Positions 13,232 through 24,106 of a stretch of 64,000 bases of DNA are shown piece by piece (position 1 is the first letter of the stretch; every line of letters starts with the position of its first letter). The stretch covers positions 22,243,674 to 22,307,673 of the forward strand of contig NC_092700.1 in NCBI RefSeq assembly GCF_964275005.1, read 5' to 3'. The notes under the pieces are model-generated. The model did no database searches. It saw only the letters and a list, made by a program, of their open reading frames with translations, and was not told the DNA's origin. The DNA comes from Diadema setosum. Its lineage: Eukaryota; Echinodermata; Echinoidea; Diadematoida; Diadematidae. Both the position numbers and the translations under genes were made by a program.

Positions 13232-13546
13232 GGGCCGTGACGCGAGAAAAGGGCCCTTAGCACCGCTGCGCGCAAACGCCAGAAAACCGCGCGGAAGTTT
13301 GACAAAGCAATACGCGCAAAAAAGATCAACTGGCTATAACTACGCGCACACGCATAGACGTATCAAAAAGTGACAGGATTTGGGCAAAACATGCTTTTTT
13401 TAATATCGTAATGGGGTCATTTAGGATTGGAATTTCAGAAAAAGGTTTGCATATCTAAATGCGTCAGAGATCCTTCTACAATGTGGAGGTATAACCTCAT
13501 TTTCGGTATTTAATGCCCTAAGGGCCCTTTTCTCGCGTCACGGCCC
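13232..13546. mobile_element. MITE with 29-bp perfect terminal inverted repeats in (TA)n
   Basis: The left end at 13232-13260 starts GGGCCGTGACGCGAGAAAAG and the right end at 13518-13546 is its exact reverse complement over 29 bases. The element is about 315 bp, is flanked on both sides by TA dinucleotides, and has no coding capacity. A TA target and short TIRs fit Tc1/mariner-like mobilisation, but the superfamily is not proven. Confidence 0.85.
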
Positions 13547-13582
<36 letters not shown>

Positions 13583-13605
13583 ATTATGTATATGTTATTA
13601 TGTAT

Positions 13606-13652
<47 letters not shown>

Positions 13653-13668
13653 ATATGTTAGCATGTAT

Positions 13669-13720
<52 letters not shown>

Positions 13721-13774
13721 GTGAGAAATAGTTCCCTGGGTCCCGAACGTACGCGGTGCCGCATTGTTGGATGC
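13547..13774. repeat. Interrupted (TA)n tracts with a short unique segment
   Basis: Three TA runs (about 13547-13574, 13612-13645, 13674-13719) are separated by TGTATG-type variants, followed by about 50 bases of GC-richer sequence reading GTACGCGGTGCCGCATT. That segment resembles the outer end of the insertion at 14421, which suggests an end fragment of the same element class. Confidence 0.7.
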
Positions 13775-14344
13775 ATATAGTTGAAAGAAATTGGACTGAG
13801 GCGGGACGTTGCTCTCGATCTTAGTCTCCCTTTTATTTGTCAAGCTTTCGGCCCGTCATTGGGCCTTCGTCAGGACCTACCAACAGAACGATTATTATAT
13901 GAATAACCTGATGTGTCATATAATATATAATGCAATTTCACATATTGCAAATAGACATATGAATATGATATATATGTATAATGATTCTGTTTGTGATCAT
14001 CATGCTAAGAATTATAAGACAATATGATTATTATATGGCAGCATTATGATATAAGAATTTATTTATATATTTTTTGGACATATGATGTTATTCTGATGAT
14101 GATTGGAGGTTAGAGTGGATATTTGTATTGAATTGAATGATTGATTTGTGTATATAAAGGAAAGGATTGAGAAGATTGGTAATATGTGAAATTGCATTAT
14201 ATATTATATGACACATCAGGTTATTCATATAATAATCGTTCTGTTGGTAGGTCCTGACGAAGGCCCAATGACGGGCCGAAAGCTTGACAAATAAAAGGGA
14301 GACTAAGATCGAGAGCAACGTCCCGCCTCAGTCCAATTTCTTTC

Positions 14345-14350
<6 letters not shown>
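13775..14350. mobile_element. Inverted pair of retroelement-like ends, identical 170-bp arms
   Basis: Positions 13775-13945 and 14180-14350 are reverse complements with no mismatch I could find, around a 230-bp AT-rich centre. (TA)n lies outside both arms. Each arm carries a short hairpin of the form CTGACGA-(GGCCC...GGGCC)-GAAA. This resembles the core of the hammerhead-type motifs known from Penelope-like elements, but with one extra A before the stem. I infer an inverted pair of Penelope-like 3' ends. A palindromic MITE is the alternative. Confidence 0.6.
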
Positions 14351-14418
<68 letters not shown>

Positions 14419-14420
14419 AG
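14348..14420. repeat. (TA)n microsatellite
   Basis: Over 70 bases of TA with one TTTA interruption, lying between two inserted elements. Confidence 0.95.
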
Positions 14421-14660
14421 TGAAGTGGGCTCGGCCTCGTACGTTGTAGGTGCTGCATTATCTTTATGTATAGGTGTGACGGAGGAATGACTGCTCGCAG
14501 ACGTTGCAGTATGTTCACTCTAGACTTTTATTCTCCCGAGCTTTCGACTGAGTTACCGGTCTTTTTCAAGGGCTTGAGACGTAAACACAAAAGCAGAAAA
14601 GCAACCAATTTGCATACATTTGAACAGAATAGGACAAAAACAAGGCAAAATAAAAAAGCC
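14421..14660 (-). mobile_element. Second Penelope-like 3' end next to (TA)n (tentative)
   Basis: On the minus strand the segment reads a hairpin of the form TTGAAAAAGACCGG...AGTCGAAAGCTC, then AATAAAAG, then about 110 bases to the (TA)n tract. The 13775-14350 arms show the same order: hairpin ending CGAAAGC, ATAAAAG, about 80 bases, (TA)n. The outer segment shares the CGTACG...GTGC-GCATT reading with 13745-13765. The distal limit near 14660 is arbitrary. No protein-coding part is recognised. Confidence 0.4.
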
Positions 14661-15610
14661 AAAGGAAAATCAAAAGAAAATTAAACGGAATATAGACTGC
14701 AACATGACATTCACTACAACGGAGCGGCAATATTATGACATACACTGGCAGTGAAAATAATGGAACAGTAGTAGTTGCATAGTATAGATAAGCAATAACA
14801 GCGGTAATCGTGGTAATGGTTGCAATGAAATCATTCGAAATACATAAACCAACATAGGTGGAACCGTATAAATTAAAACACACTGGTTACCTTTTAAGGC
14901 GTTGGGGGTATGCCAGCTGTTGTGTGTGGTGTCAGTGGGGTGAGTGTGAGGGGTTCGCAAACGTTGCTGCTCTATAGGCTGACTAATAACAAGTAGGCAC
15001 CCTACTGTATAATAAAAATATTGATGAATACTCAGAAACTAGGTCGCGATATACATACGTTGAGCTAGGTGAGAAGGTTTAACATGTCATCATTCAAGCT
15101 TTAAGCTAGTAATGAAATCCACTCGAAATAAAGTCATATACCACATCAACATGTTTGGAAGTCATTCCACCATGGTAAACACCACTTGCAAGAAAAATAG
15201 AAACCTATTTCTGTGTGTGTGTTTGGGGAATGGTCGATTATGTAGTGTTAGATAAAGAAATGTACGGATGGTATCCTCAAACCATAACATAACAGACCTG
15301 TGTTTCTCCCACATCACCATAAATCATTTTCTTACAAGGTATTACTGAAGCTTATTGAATAGACAACATGGAATATTAAAGTGCCAATCCTGCATCGCCA
15401 AGTACATTGTAAAAGAAAAAGACTAAAACAGAAATCATTATATCATCGAGTGATCAAAAACAATCAAAGTGTGATTAAAACTCAGGGGGGAAATAAAGGA
15501 TACTGTAGGTGTTAATGGTACAGGCAAGCATCTGTGTATCGGCCATCACAATATTACAATACTGGTATGAATATTCATGTAAAGAGAATTATGATTCAAA
15601 GACAACCTTT
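14661..15610. other. Intergenic, no gene seen
   Basis: AT-rich sequence with no recognisable repeat ends. Frames at 14566-14883 (-) and 14733-14960 (-) are low-complexity and overlap one another. A GT run occurs near 15212-15223. Confidence 0.5.
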
Positions 15611-15740
15611 TTTATTTATTTGTTGTTGTTGTTGTTGTTTTTTGTTTTTGTTTTTTTGTTTTGTTTTGTTTGTTTGTTTGTTTGTTTGTTTTTTGTTTGT
15701 TTGTTTGTTTGTTTGTTTTTTTTTTTTTTGGGGGGGGGGG
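15611..15740. repeat. TTTG/TTG-rich and poly-T, poly-G simple repeat
   Basis: Runs of TTG, TTTTTG and TTTG units are followed by a T run and a G run of about 12. The frames rich in Cys, Phe, Leu and Val that cross it are artefacts. Confidence 0.95.
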
Positions 15741-15753
15741 TCATCGGCAAGAG

Positions 15754-15855
15754 ATGGATATGAAACCATGTCCTCTCAAGCAACATTTCACCGGCAACGG
15801 AATGGACTATGACAGCGTTTCTGAGCTCATGAACGATGATGCACGATTTGTAGAG
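15754..15855 (+). CDS. Candidate host coding exon, function unknown
   Basis: A 34-codon stretch starts at an ATG at 15754 and ends exactly at GAG followed by GTAAGT, a near-consensus splice donor (exon end 15855, phase 0). The peptide opens MDMKPCPLKQHFTGNG and ends LMNDDARFVE. It has balanced, non-repetitive composition unlike the surrounding DNA, which is why I single it out. Upstream lies a long pyrimidine run (T and TTTG) and then a G run, so it could instead be an internal exon with an acceptor at CGGCAAG just before the ATG. I do not recognise the family and find no second exon nearby. It could be chance. Confidence 0.3.
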
Positions 15856-17404
15856 GTAAGTAGAGATAAATTAAACATTTGATATGTTTTGCTGCTTGTC
15901 AAAAACGCACTTTTGTAAGATCTGAGAAATTGCTTGCTACAGATCCACCCTTGTTAAGTAATATTTGTTTTCTAAACGAAAGATATCAATGTGACAATTT
16001 GATAATTTTCTTTTACAAAACAGTTATTAGATGGTTCATAATCTTGTACATACATTATGTCGACATGTCGACAAAAACTCTAGTTGTATCCTTATCCAGT
16101 CATTACAACACCAAAACTTTAGAAAAAAGCTAATTCATAACTTTTGCATCAATTATCCGTAAATTATCCTAAATCTTTCACTGATGTGTTCTACTAATGT
16201 TGCTGCTTCCACTCAATCCATGTTGCTCTTTGGGTTTTAATTTCCTTTTTAATGCCAACCGCACACTACATGTTCCAACGGCAAAGGTCGAACGACTGTG
16301 GAGTCAAGCCGTGTCATACTACCAGTCGCTCAGCTCGACACCGCACAATTCATTTTTTTTTTTTTTGTTAACTATCAGACTACACAGCAAGGCATGACAT
16401 TATAGCGTGATCGGCTGAAAGTCAATGACCGGTCATGAAATTTTGAAGAGGCAAATTTCTACGACTGGCATTGCGACTAGAAGCTGGCAAGGCTTGTGAC
16501 GTCACACTTCCTATCGCAAGGTCGTACGACCGGTGGATCGTGGCAAAGTCGTGTATAGATGGTCTTTGCGTGTCTAACGACACTTTTCTCAACAATACTT
16601 TTTAAAGATGATATAGTTCTCTACCGCCGATGATAGAAAAGTACATTCACTGTTCAAAGCCCACTAGACAATATATTATGTATCTTGTATAAATCATAAT
16701 GTTGCTTTCTTGACGAGAAGGCCCTTGATTTGTTACAAGCTTTATTCCATGTGGACGATGCAGTATTTCGCTTAAAGGGACACAACTTTCAGAGAAAGTA
16801 AAGTGTCGAATATTTAGTCTTGATTTGAAGTTCGAATATTCAGTTTAGATTTGAAATTATCCACATTGTAAAAACTAAATCTAAATGCCATTATAATGTG
16901 TTTTACCGAGATTTCTCCAAGTCATTGGATACTCATGTTGGCTACTTGAAATGTTACCGTTTTTATCTATTGCTGCTTAATATATCTTTCCTCTTTGTAA
17001 TAAAACAATGTGAAGTTGAGGAGTGTTTTAGGAAATTATATGTATTGCTTGCAAATTTCTACCTCAGCTAACACTTAATGCTTATGGAAGACTCTTGGTG
17101 TTGGACAATCTTTATCGTTTGTTTTAATGGAAAAAAAAAAACATATATAGTCCAATTAACTGGGAGCCAGGAAGTAAAAAAAAAAACACATGATTTTGTC
17201 CTGTTTCCTAACGTTTCAAGCAGACAAATGTAAAAGACAAAAGATTACAGACACACATCTTTTTTTTTTATCATGAAAGCAATGTGATAGGCCTCCCGCA
17301 TACCATGTCATATTAAGTATTTAAGCAAATTCTCCTGAAGTCGATTTCTTCCACCGCCCCTCCCCCTTTTCCATTATAAAAGGAAGTCATAACTCTATAT
17401 CACC
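15856..17404. other. Intergenic or intronic, no gene seen
   Basis: If 15754-15855 is an exon this would be its intron. The stretch 16250-16560 is GC-richer, with repeated CGAC/GTCG-type boxes and a TGACGTCA site at about 16497-16504, and looks like an old repeat. The rest is AT-rich without recognisable features. Confidence 0.4.
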
Positions 17405-17800
17405 ATTGATTGATTGATTAGAAGGTCTTTATTCAACAAAATCTGAGTGGGCGACTTAAAGTCGAATTACACAGATATACAAAGATTATACATTAAAATA
17501 AACAGAATAATATCACAACCACAATAAATACAAAGAAAGGAAATCATTCAAACATACTGTATACACAATTAATACGGTTTTAACACTACGAATTACCATA
17601 TAAATCTTTAGTACAAAAAGAGGAAAAATAAATATACATTTTACATACATCAAGAGTACAAACCTTCTTAGAAGCTTTCAGAAAACAAGAAAGAAAGAAA
17701 GGAAAAAGAAAGAAGAAGAAAACACAGAAACAAATAACCCACTCAGAGCCACACAACACATAACCACAAAAAAAAAAAAAATCGCTCAACCTTTTTTTTT
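17405..17800 (-). mobile_element. 3' end of a LINE-like retroelement, 5'-truncated
   Basis: Read on the minus strand the segment ends in a GAATAAAGACCTTCTAATCA block followed by a few AATC units, the way many LINE families with short tandem 3' tails end. The region inward (17640-17780) is AG-rich and non-coding. Only a 3' untranslated fragment can be argued, so the family is not assigned and the inner limit is approximate. Confidence 0.5.
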
Positions 17801-18589
17801 TTTTTTTTTCATTCCAGAGCTACACATATACGTCGAAAACCTCGTTTTCTCTTATGTCTCAGGAGCCATACTTTCCTTGGTAGTCGAATGTGTCTTGAAT
17901 GGGTCTTGAGAAGGCCATGTTTGGAAAATTCAAGACTTCCTAATCAACTGGCGCTCCTCCTTTTCTTTTTTTTTTTTCACTTAATACTATGTGATATCTC
18001 ACAACCAGCAAATATGTACGCCCTGATAACACGTCACGTTTGTCTACATTTTTATTGCTGTAATGATTTCGAGTGTCAACTATTTCTCTGTGTGTGTGTG
18101 TGTGTGTTTTGCAATACTAGGAATAATAATTCAGTGGATGTAATCATATTGTCTTAAGCTAATTTATTACCGGAGAAAAATAAAGGACGTAGTAATTGGA
18201 GATAAGTCCCTGAACTTTCGATGCTCGAAAACGTTTCGTCGTGAATCATTTTGTAAGATACCAACAAAACGTAATTCTCCTTCAGGTTTTCAATACATTT
18301 TTGATTCATTTACAAAAACTGACAAAAGAAAATGAAATAAAAATACGGTGTCACCCATCATGACACTATCTTGCTTTTTTTTTCATTATCATCATTTTAA
18401 CAGATATATTTATGTCATTGGACTATTTCTATCATACCGCTTCATGAATTTGTTTTGAAAGTGTGGAAGCTTAAAGCAAATAGCATCACATCAAATATCA
18501 TAACCCCTAACCATTACGTGTGCGTTGCTTGTTTTGTCCGCATGTTTTAATAATCATACCTGGTGCTTATCATCATAATAAAAATAATG
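17801..18589. other. Intergenic, no gene seen
   Basis: AT-rich, with poly-T runs near 17790-17808 and 17970 and a (GT)n run at about 18090-18108. No coding region is supported. Confidence 0.5.
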
Positions 18590-18925
18590 AAATACGCATC
18601 CCTTCTTGCACAATCCTTGCTCAGCTGAGTGCAGCCAAAAGCTGCCCGAAGCACCTCCTCCATGATGTCCTAAGTTCCCCTTCCAATTCCCCTTGATCAG
18701 CTTGTATCAGTTCTCTTCCTTTTTCTCATTTCCTTCCTTTTGTCCTGTATTGTCCTAATTTCTCGTACCTTACAGTAATTTCATGTTGTATTGTTTCTTC
18801 TGTTTTATTTCGTCTAGTTTTGAATTGTTTGGTGCTCAGCATTTGCAGTTGAGTACTTTCATAAACTTCCTTGAGTGGTTCACAGTATACAAACAAGGTT
18901 TTATAGTGGACCTCTGAATTCGTTT

Positions 18926-18962
<37 letters not shown>

Positions 18963-19150
18963 GCGTTTTTGCACTTTGCAGGTATGCATGGATCATCTTT
19001 TTTTTTTTTTTTTTTTTTTTTGCTAACTAACATTTAATTTTGTTTTCACAGTCAGATGCAACCGGAAGATCTTTGTAGCTACTTTCTGTTAGGTTTTGTT
19101 GGGAAAAAAGTATAAAACTGAAATGAATTGAATTGAATTGAAAAAAAAAA
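18590..19150 (+). mobile_element. Candidate LINE-like 3' end with (GAATT)n tail
   Basis: The segment ends AAACTGAAATGAATTGAATTGAATTG and then poly-A at about 19110-19150, the tandem-tail pattern of CR1/L2-type LINE 3' ends. Inside it are a (CT)n run (about 18929-18960) and a poly-T run (about 18998-19021). There is no reverse transcriptase remnant. The 5' limit is a guess. Confidence 0.4.
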
Positions 19151-19449
19151 TAGCATTTGCTACAGTAAAGATGATATCAACGTGATCCCAATGACAAAAA
19201 ATACATATCTAATGACATGACAATATCGGTGTGAGTAGATCATTCGACTAACAGTGCTGATTTCCTTATCTTATGGTTTACATAAACCCTTATTGCTGGA
19301 GCTGGCGTTACCCCCACCCCAAAAGTGAGAAAAAAATAAAAGTTGCATGTCCATCAAATGTGTGCATTACACAGTTGTTTCATTCATTAATGCATGAAAA
19401 CTAGCACTGTCATGTACGCGTTTAGAAATTCCTTGTCGAAAAGAAAATA

Positions 19450-19690
19450 TTAAAGGGATGTGATATGATATTGGTGGAGAAGAGTATTGGGCTCTTAATT
19501 TTTGCGAAATACCAAGAACCACTTATGAAATAGTATAGAGAATACCATTCTAAGAGGAATTCAATGTTTATTTGATGAAAATCTGTTTTTGAATGACTGA
19601 GGCATCAAAAACACCGTAAAACGAAGTGTATGTAATAAAAGGTGGGTCCCACCTTTTATTGCAATATTGCTCTGTATTGAAACAGAAGAG
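19450..19690. mobile_element. AAAGGGA-type palindromic MITE, partial
   Basis: Starts TTAAAGGGATGTGATATGAT and reaches a palindromic core reading AAAAGGTGGGTCCCACCTTT at about 19638-19657. The order and wording match the MITE present in every unit of the sulfotransferase array (for example 35330-35705). The right half is poorly preserved. Confidence 0.65.
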
Positions 19691-20035
19691 AGTTCTTTTT
19701 TATACGGTAGCGAATTTGTTGGAACAAAACAAAGATATCTAAATCAAGGGAAAAGAGACCATGAACGGGTTAGATTAAAGGAGGGAATGTCGGTTTCTTT
19801 TTTTCATTTCGAGATGACTGTATTTCGTGTTGTGGACTTTGTTGTGATACTCTCATGTGTTATCCTTCATATTTCATAGGGGTTTGGTATGTCTTCCCGT
19901 ATTCTTTGAAACTATACACAGCCATTAGTTTGAAAAGTCTTTCAGATCACTTTCAGCCTCTCAGCGATTGTGTCATCCGCAATACATCGGCAAACACTCT
20001 TTTAATATTGCACACACGCACGTACACACACGCAC

Positions 20036-20040
<5 letters not shown>

Positions 20041-20090
<50 letters not shown>
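20041..20090. repeat. (TA)n microsatellite
   Basis: About 50 bases of TA following a CA/CG-rich purine-pyrimidine run. Confidence 0.95.
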
Positions 20091-20092
<2 letters not shown>

Positions 20093-20214
20093 CGTAAACA
20101 TAAATAAACTCATTCAAATAGAGCCAGGCTAGTGGTGCATCATAAGCGTTATCATTCTTATGCTATCTTCTGAGATAATATTGATAAATTCATTTCAGTT
20201 GATTGAAGACCTAT

Positions 20215-20665
20215 ATATAAGAAGGACCCAAGTCCAGTTTTTGGCCAAATTCAGTTTGACATGGGAAATTGTAGCTTATGCATGGACTCATCTTGGGTAT
20301 AAATGATAAATCCTAATTATCCACGGAAGTGCCTGAAATGAATGAGTTAATCTTATATGAATGTAAGAATGAAGGACTTGGGTCATTCTTACATTCATAT
20401 TATAGCGCCCTCTCTCATCCTTCTCTCATCTCTATAGCAGAATATCATGTATATGATTCAAAGAACGACCCAAGTCCATCACACAAAATGGCCTCTCCAC
20501 AATTAATGTAAGTGTTAATTGTCAAAATAATATATGTTCTAATATTTTTTATATACAATGTTGCCTTCCCATCACAGTTAAATAGAATATTATTGGACAA
20601 ATAAAAAAGATATGAAGTTTGGGTTTTTTTTTAAGTCTACTCAAAATGGTCTTTCATGGACTTGG
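20215..20665. mobile_element. Palindromic repeat with four GACTTGGGTC-type boxes
   Basis: The box GGACTTGGGTC, or its reverse GACCCAAGTCC, occurs at about 20225, 20375, 20466 and 20657. The part at about 20356-20402 forms a near-perfect hairpin: ATATGAATGTAAGAATG pairs with CATTCTTACATTCATAT around a GACTTGGGT loop. This looks like a decayed palindromic MITE. Ends and target duplication are not resolved. Confidence 0.5.
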
Positions 20666-20892
20666 GTCGTTCTTATATTCAGATACTCAATTGTCACTAA
20701 GAGTTGCTGTGGCATCAGAAATGCGAGTACCACTTTTATCAGACTTCTTGTTAACAAGTGAAAAAGACTAGGACAACACGCAAAAAAAAATGCAAATTGT
20801 GTCAGTATTCTCATGCCTCTTTCAGGTTTCATCACCTGACAAGCCAAAAAGGGGAAAAAAAAGGAAACGTATAAGTTTATATATATATATAT

Positions 20893-21332
20893 ACGTACTT
20901 GTGTTTTGGTGCCTTGTCTGCTACCGGCGGTTTCACGCTGTCGCGATCCTCAGGCAGACTGACAAAGTGATGTGTTTCTGTGCTCATGTGGCGCGGTGGA
21001 TCGGTTTGACGCATGGATGATTTTTCTTTTCCGGTGTCTGCATTTGGATATAAGCTCGGACCTTTTATTGAGTGCGTTTTTGTTTCGGATGATGATGGCC
21101 TTCTCATCGAGGCAGAGGTTGCACAGGCCACTCCTTCTTCGAGTTAAGTTTGACTTTTTTTGGATATCCCATGTCGGTATGAAGTTTACGCGTTTTTCTT
21201 TCAGGCTCCAGATGTATTTTGAGAGTTGGGTTTCGTTTTTGTATTTCTCATTTGTGTAATCCCTTGGGAAAATATAACTCCCTGGCGGTCCAAAGAATGT
21301 TACATTCCACCCCGTACCAGTCAATATCTCTG

Positions 21333-21335
<3 letters not shown>
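20893..21335 (-). mobile_element. Penelope-like element, 3' fragment in (TA)n
   Basis: A minus-strand frame (about 21330 down to 20950) encodes a C-terminal region of Penelope-like type: a TQLSKYIWSLKEK segment, a Cys pair in CNLCLDEK, and NKRSELISKCRHRKR. These match the conserved tail that follows the GIY-YIG endonuclease domain of this family. Reverse transcriptase and most of the endonuclease are missing, so it is strongly 5'-truncated. The 3' part contains CTGAGGA-(CGC/GCG)-GAAAC, a hammerhead-like hairpin of the kind known in Penelope-like elements. (TA)n bounds both sides. Confidence 0.75.

Positions 21336-21390
<55 letters not shown>
21336..21390. repeat. (TA)n microsatellite
   Basis: More than 50 bases of TA at the upstream edge of the Penelope-like fragment. 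Confidence 0.95.
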
Positions 21391-21392
<2 letters not shown>

Positions 21393-21544
21393 CATGCATA
21401 TTTTATGTGTAAAAAAGTAGAATTAAACCGTCTGACCACCGTCCACTTCAATTATTTTATTTTTATTAATCTAACAAACAGAAAACAAAATTAAAGAGGA
21501 TGCACGCCATGCCCTCTCCACCCCCTCCCCCATTTGCAAAATCT

Positions 21545-21622
21545 GCAATAGTAAATCGTTTCTATTTTGTGGTATGATAAGTCATTGGAGGTCATACACA
21601 TCAATGACGTTCGAAAACATTA
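21545..21622. repeat. Left part of array unit, upstream of foldback insertion
   Basis: This stretch (TATTTTGTGGTATGATAAGT and onward) matches 30097-30170 and 37775-37850. The matching sequence resumes only after the foldback element, at 25716. The array's homology therefore starts at least here. Confidence 0.65.
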
Positions 21623-24048
21623 TAGTCTGGGTGCCAAAGGCGGAACCTTGTTTTACCGTCCACCCAATGTTTTTTGATGGTGTTACCCTATTTCGGGGGT
21701 GCTGAATCCGAATCTGCATGATGCAACTCTTGCATCCTTGAGGGTTTTGAGATATTCAAGATGGCCGTCAAAATGGCCGCCCAAACCGGAAATTCCTATG
21801 TATTTCCTTTTAAATGGTGAGAAATTGAAAACAATCGATGGTTTTACCCTATTTTGAGGATGCTGAATCCAAATCTGGATGATCCAACTCTTGCATCCTT
21901 GAGGATTTTGAGATATTCAAGATGGCCGCCAAAATGGCCGCCAAAACCGGAAATTCCTATGTATTTCCTTCTAGATGGTGAGAAATTGAAAACAATTGAT
22001 GGTTCTAAGCTATTTCGAGGGTGCTGAATCCGAATCTGGCCGATGCGACTCTTGCATACTTGAAGATTTTGAGGTATTCAAGATGGCCGCCAAAATGGCC
22101 GTCAAAACCAGGAAATTCGTATGTATTTCCTTCTAGATGGTGAGATCAAGTTCAAAACAGTTGATGGTTCTAAGCTGTTTCGAGGGTGCTGTATCCGAAT
22201 CTGGCTGATGCGACTCTTGTACCCTTGAGGATTTTGAGATATTCAAGATGGCCGCCAAAATGGCCGCCCAAACCGGAATTTCCTATGTATTTCCTTCTGA
22301 ATGTTGAGTAATTGAAAATAATTGATAGTTCGAAGCTATTTCGACGGTGGTGAATCCAAATCTGGATGTTCCCCTGTATTTCCTTCTAAATGGTGAGAAA
22401 TTGAAAAACTGTTGATGGTTTTACCTTAGTTCGAGGGTGCTGGATCAGAATCTTCATAAAACTCTTGTATCCTTAAGGGTTGTGAGATAATAAGGATGGC
22501 CACCAAAATGACTGCCAAAAATGGAAACTCACATGTAGACCCCTTTTTTCCTTCTAAATGGTGTAAAAATGGAAACAAATTGATGGTTTTACCCTATTTT
22601 GAGTTTGCTGAATTTGAAGCTGCAGGATACAGCTCTTGCATCCTTGATGGTTTCGAGATTATAAAGATGGCCGCCAAAATGGCCCCCAAATGGCCGTCAA
22701 AAACGGAAAAATTCCCATGTAGGCCCCCTAATTCGTTCTAAATGGTGTGAAATTGAAAACAATTGGTGGCTTTACCCTAATTTGAGGGTGCTGAATCCGA
22801 ACCTGGTTGATGCAACTCTTGTGTTTTGCGGGTTTTGAGAATTCCAAGACGACCGCCAAAATAACAGTTAATATTGAAAATTTTGAGACCCTATTCAGCA
22901 CCCTCGACATTTTCTTGTTGCCATTTTTGTATACCTTAGGGTTTTCAGATGTCCACGATGACCGCCAAAGTAATTGGCAGAAATTGAAATTCCAATGTTA
23001 ATATCTTTTTTCTAAATGGTGAAAATGTGAAAATTAATTGATGGTCTCACCCCATTTCGAGGGTGCTGAAGGTTTTGAGATATTTACAAATGTCCTGTAT
23101 AAACTGAAATTCCTTGATATTTTCTTATAAATTGTGAAATATTGTGTTATAACGTGAAGCGAGGGATTAAAAGCAGTAATCCGTATTCTTGAATTCAACT
23201 CGGTTGAGCAAATTTGTCAAATCAGCCAACAATATGGCATCCAAAATGACTGTCAGAATGGTATTGTAATATACTGAGATATTCCGATATGTCTCAAACG
23301 GAACTTTAACACGTAATGGAAAGAAAAATTATATTGATATCATACTGAAACGTACAAATAACACAAAGATAAGACTGAAAATTTTTTATGCACCCTAAAG
23401 TAATGCCTGTGGTAGCCAATAAGGGCTCCGCAGACTGATGTAAAGTTAATCCTTTTTGGCTGTAACAGTAATATTAAATTATGGCCTGCTGGTATTTGGT
23501 GTTGAAATTTGTCTTGTATTCTTATGAGTCTCGCCGCGTACTCTTATAAAACTTGTGGCATATTCTGATTACGTCACTAGAAATGGTTGCATCCATGACC
23601 ATTATAGTGGATATCAATATAAGGGTAATTTCAAAAGTACTCTGCGTGATTATGATATTCGTAAGTATACTGGACTATCAACTATTACCTTACATGTTGT
23701 CGTTTGTTTTGTTTGTTTGTTTGTTTGTTTGTTTTTTACTGCGCGTTACCTGTGACTTTCGTGTTTATATATGATATCGTCGCTTGGGTGGCAAGACCCT
23801 GTATCTGAAATTTTAGTGAAAATGACTTTTTTGAATAAACAGTCAGATAATCAGTTAATGATGTCCTGTCCAAACCTTAGTTGTCTTACCTCAAAAATGA
23901 AGCTATACCATGGCATGTCAAAGGAAAGGTTCTCTCATTTGTTATAGTGCTTTGGCTGCCATGTTTGTTTGCTTTTTGTTTTCGTTTTTGTTTTTCTCTC
24001 CTGAACATGTGACATTTTGTAGATACGAGGTTTGTCACCCCATATATG

Positions 24049-24106
<58 letters not shown>

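Noticed and set aside
12640-13329. A 229-codon frame and several overlapping frames on both strands
   Set aside because: They arise from the GC-rich palindrome cluster, whose symmetry removes stops on both strands. Composition is extreme (Arg, Pro, Ala) and no motif is present.
13510-13843. Frames rich in Tyr-Ile on both strands around the (TA)n tracts (also near 20000, 21340, 24080, 26300, 39850)
   Set aside because: They are translations of TA microsatellites and stop soon after the repeat.
14200-14300. Fully functional hammerhead ribozyme call
   Set aside because: The core has an extra base before the stem and I could not confirm the third stem; only a resemblance is reported.
15611-15740. 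Cys/Phe/Val-rich frames as possible membrane peptides
   Set aside because: They translate TTG, TTTG and poly-T simple repeats.
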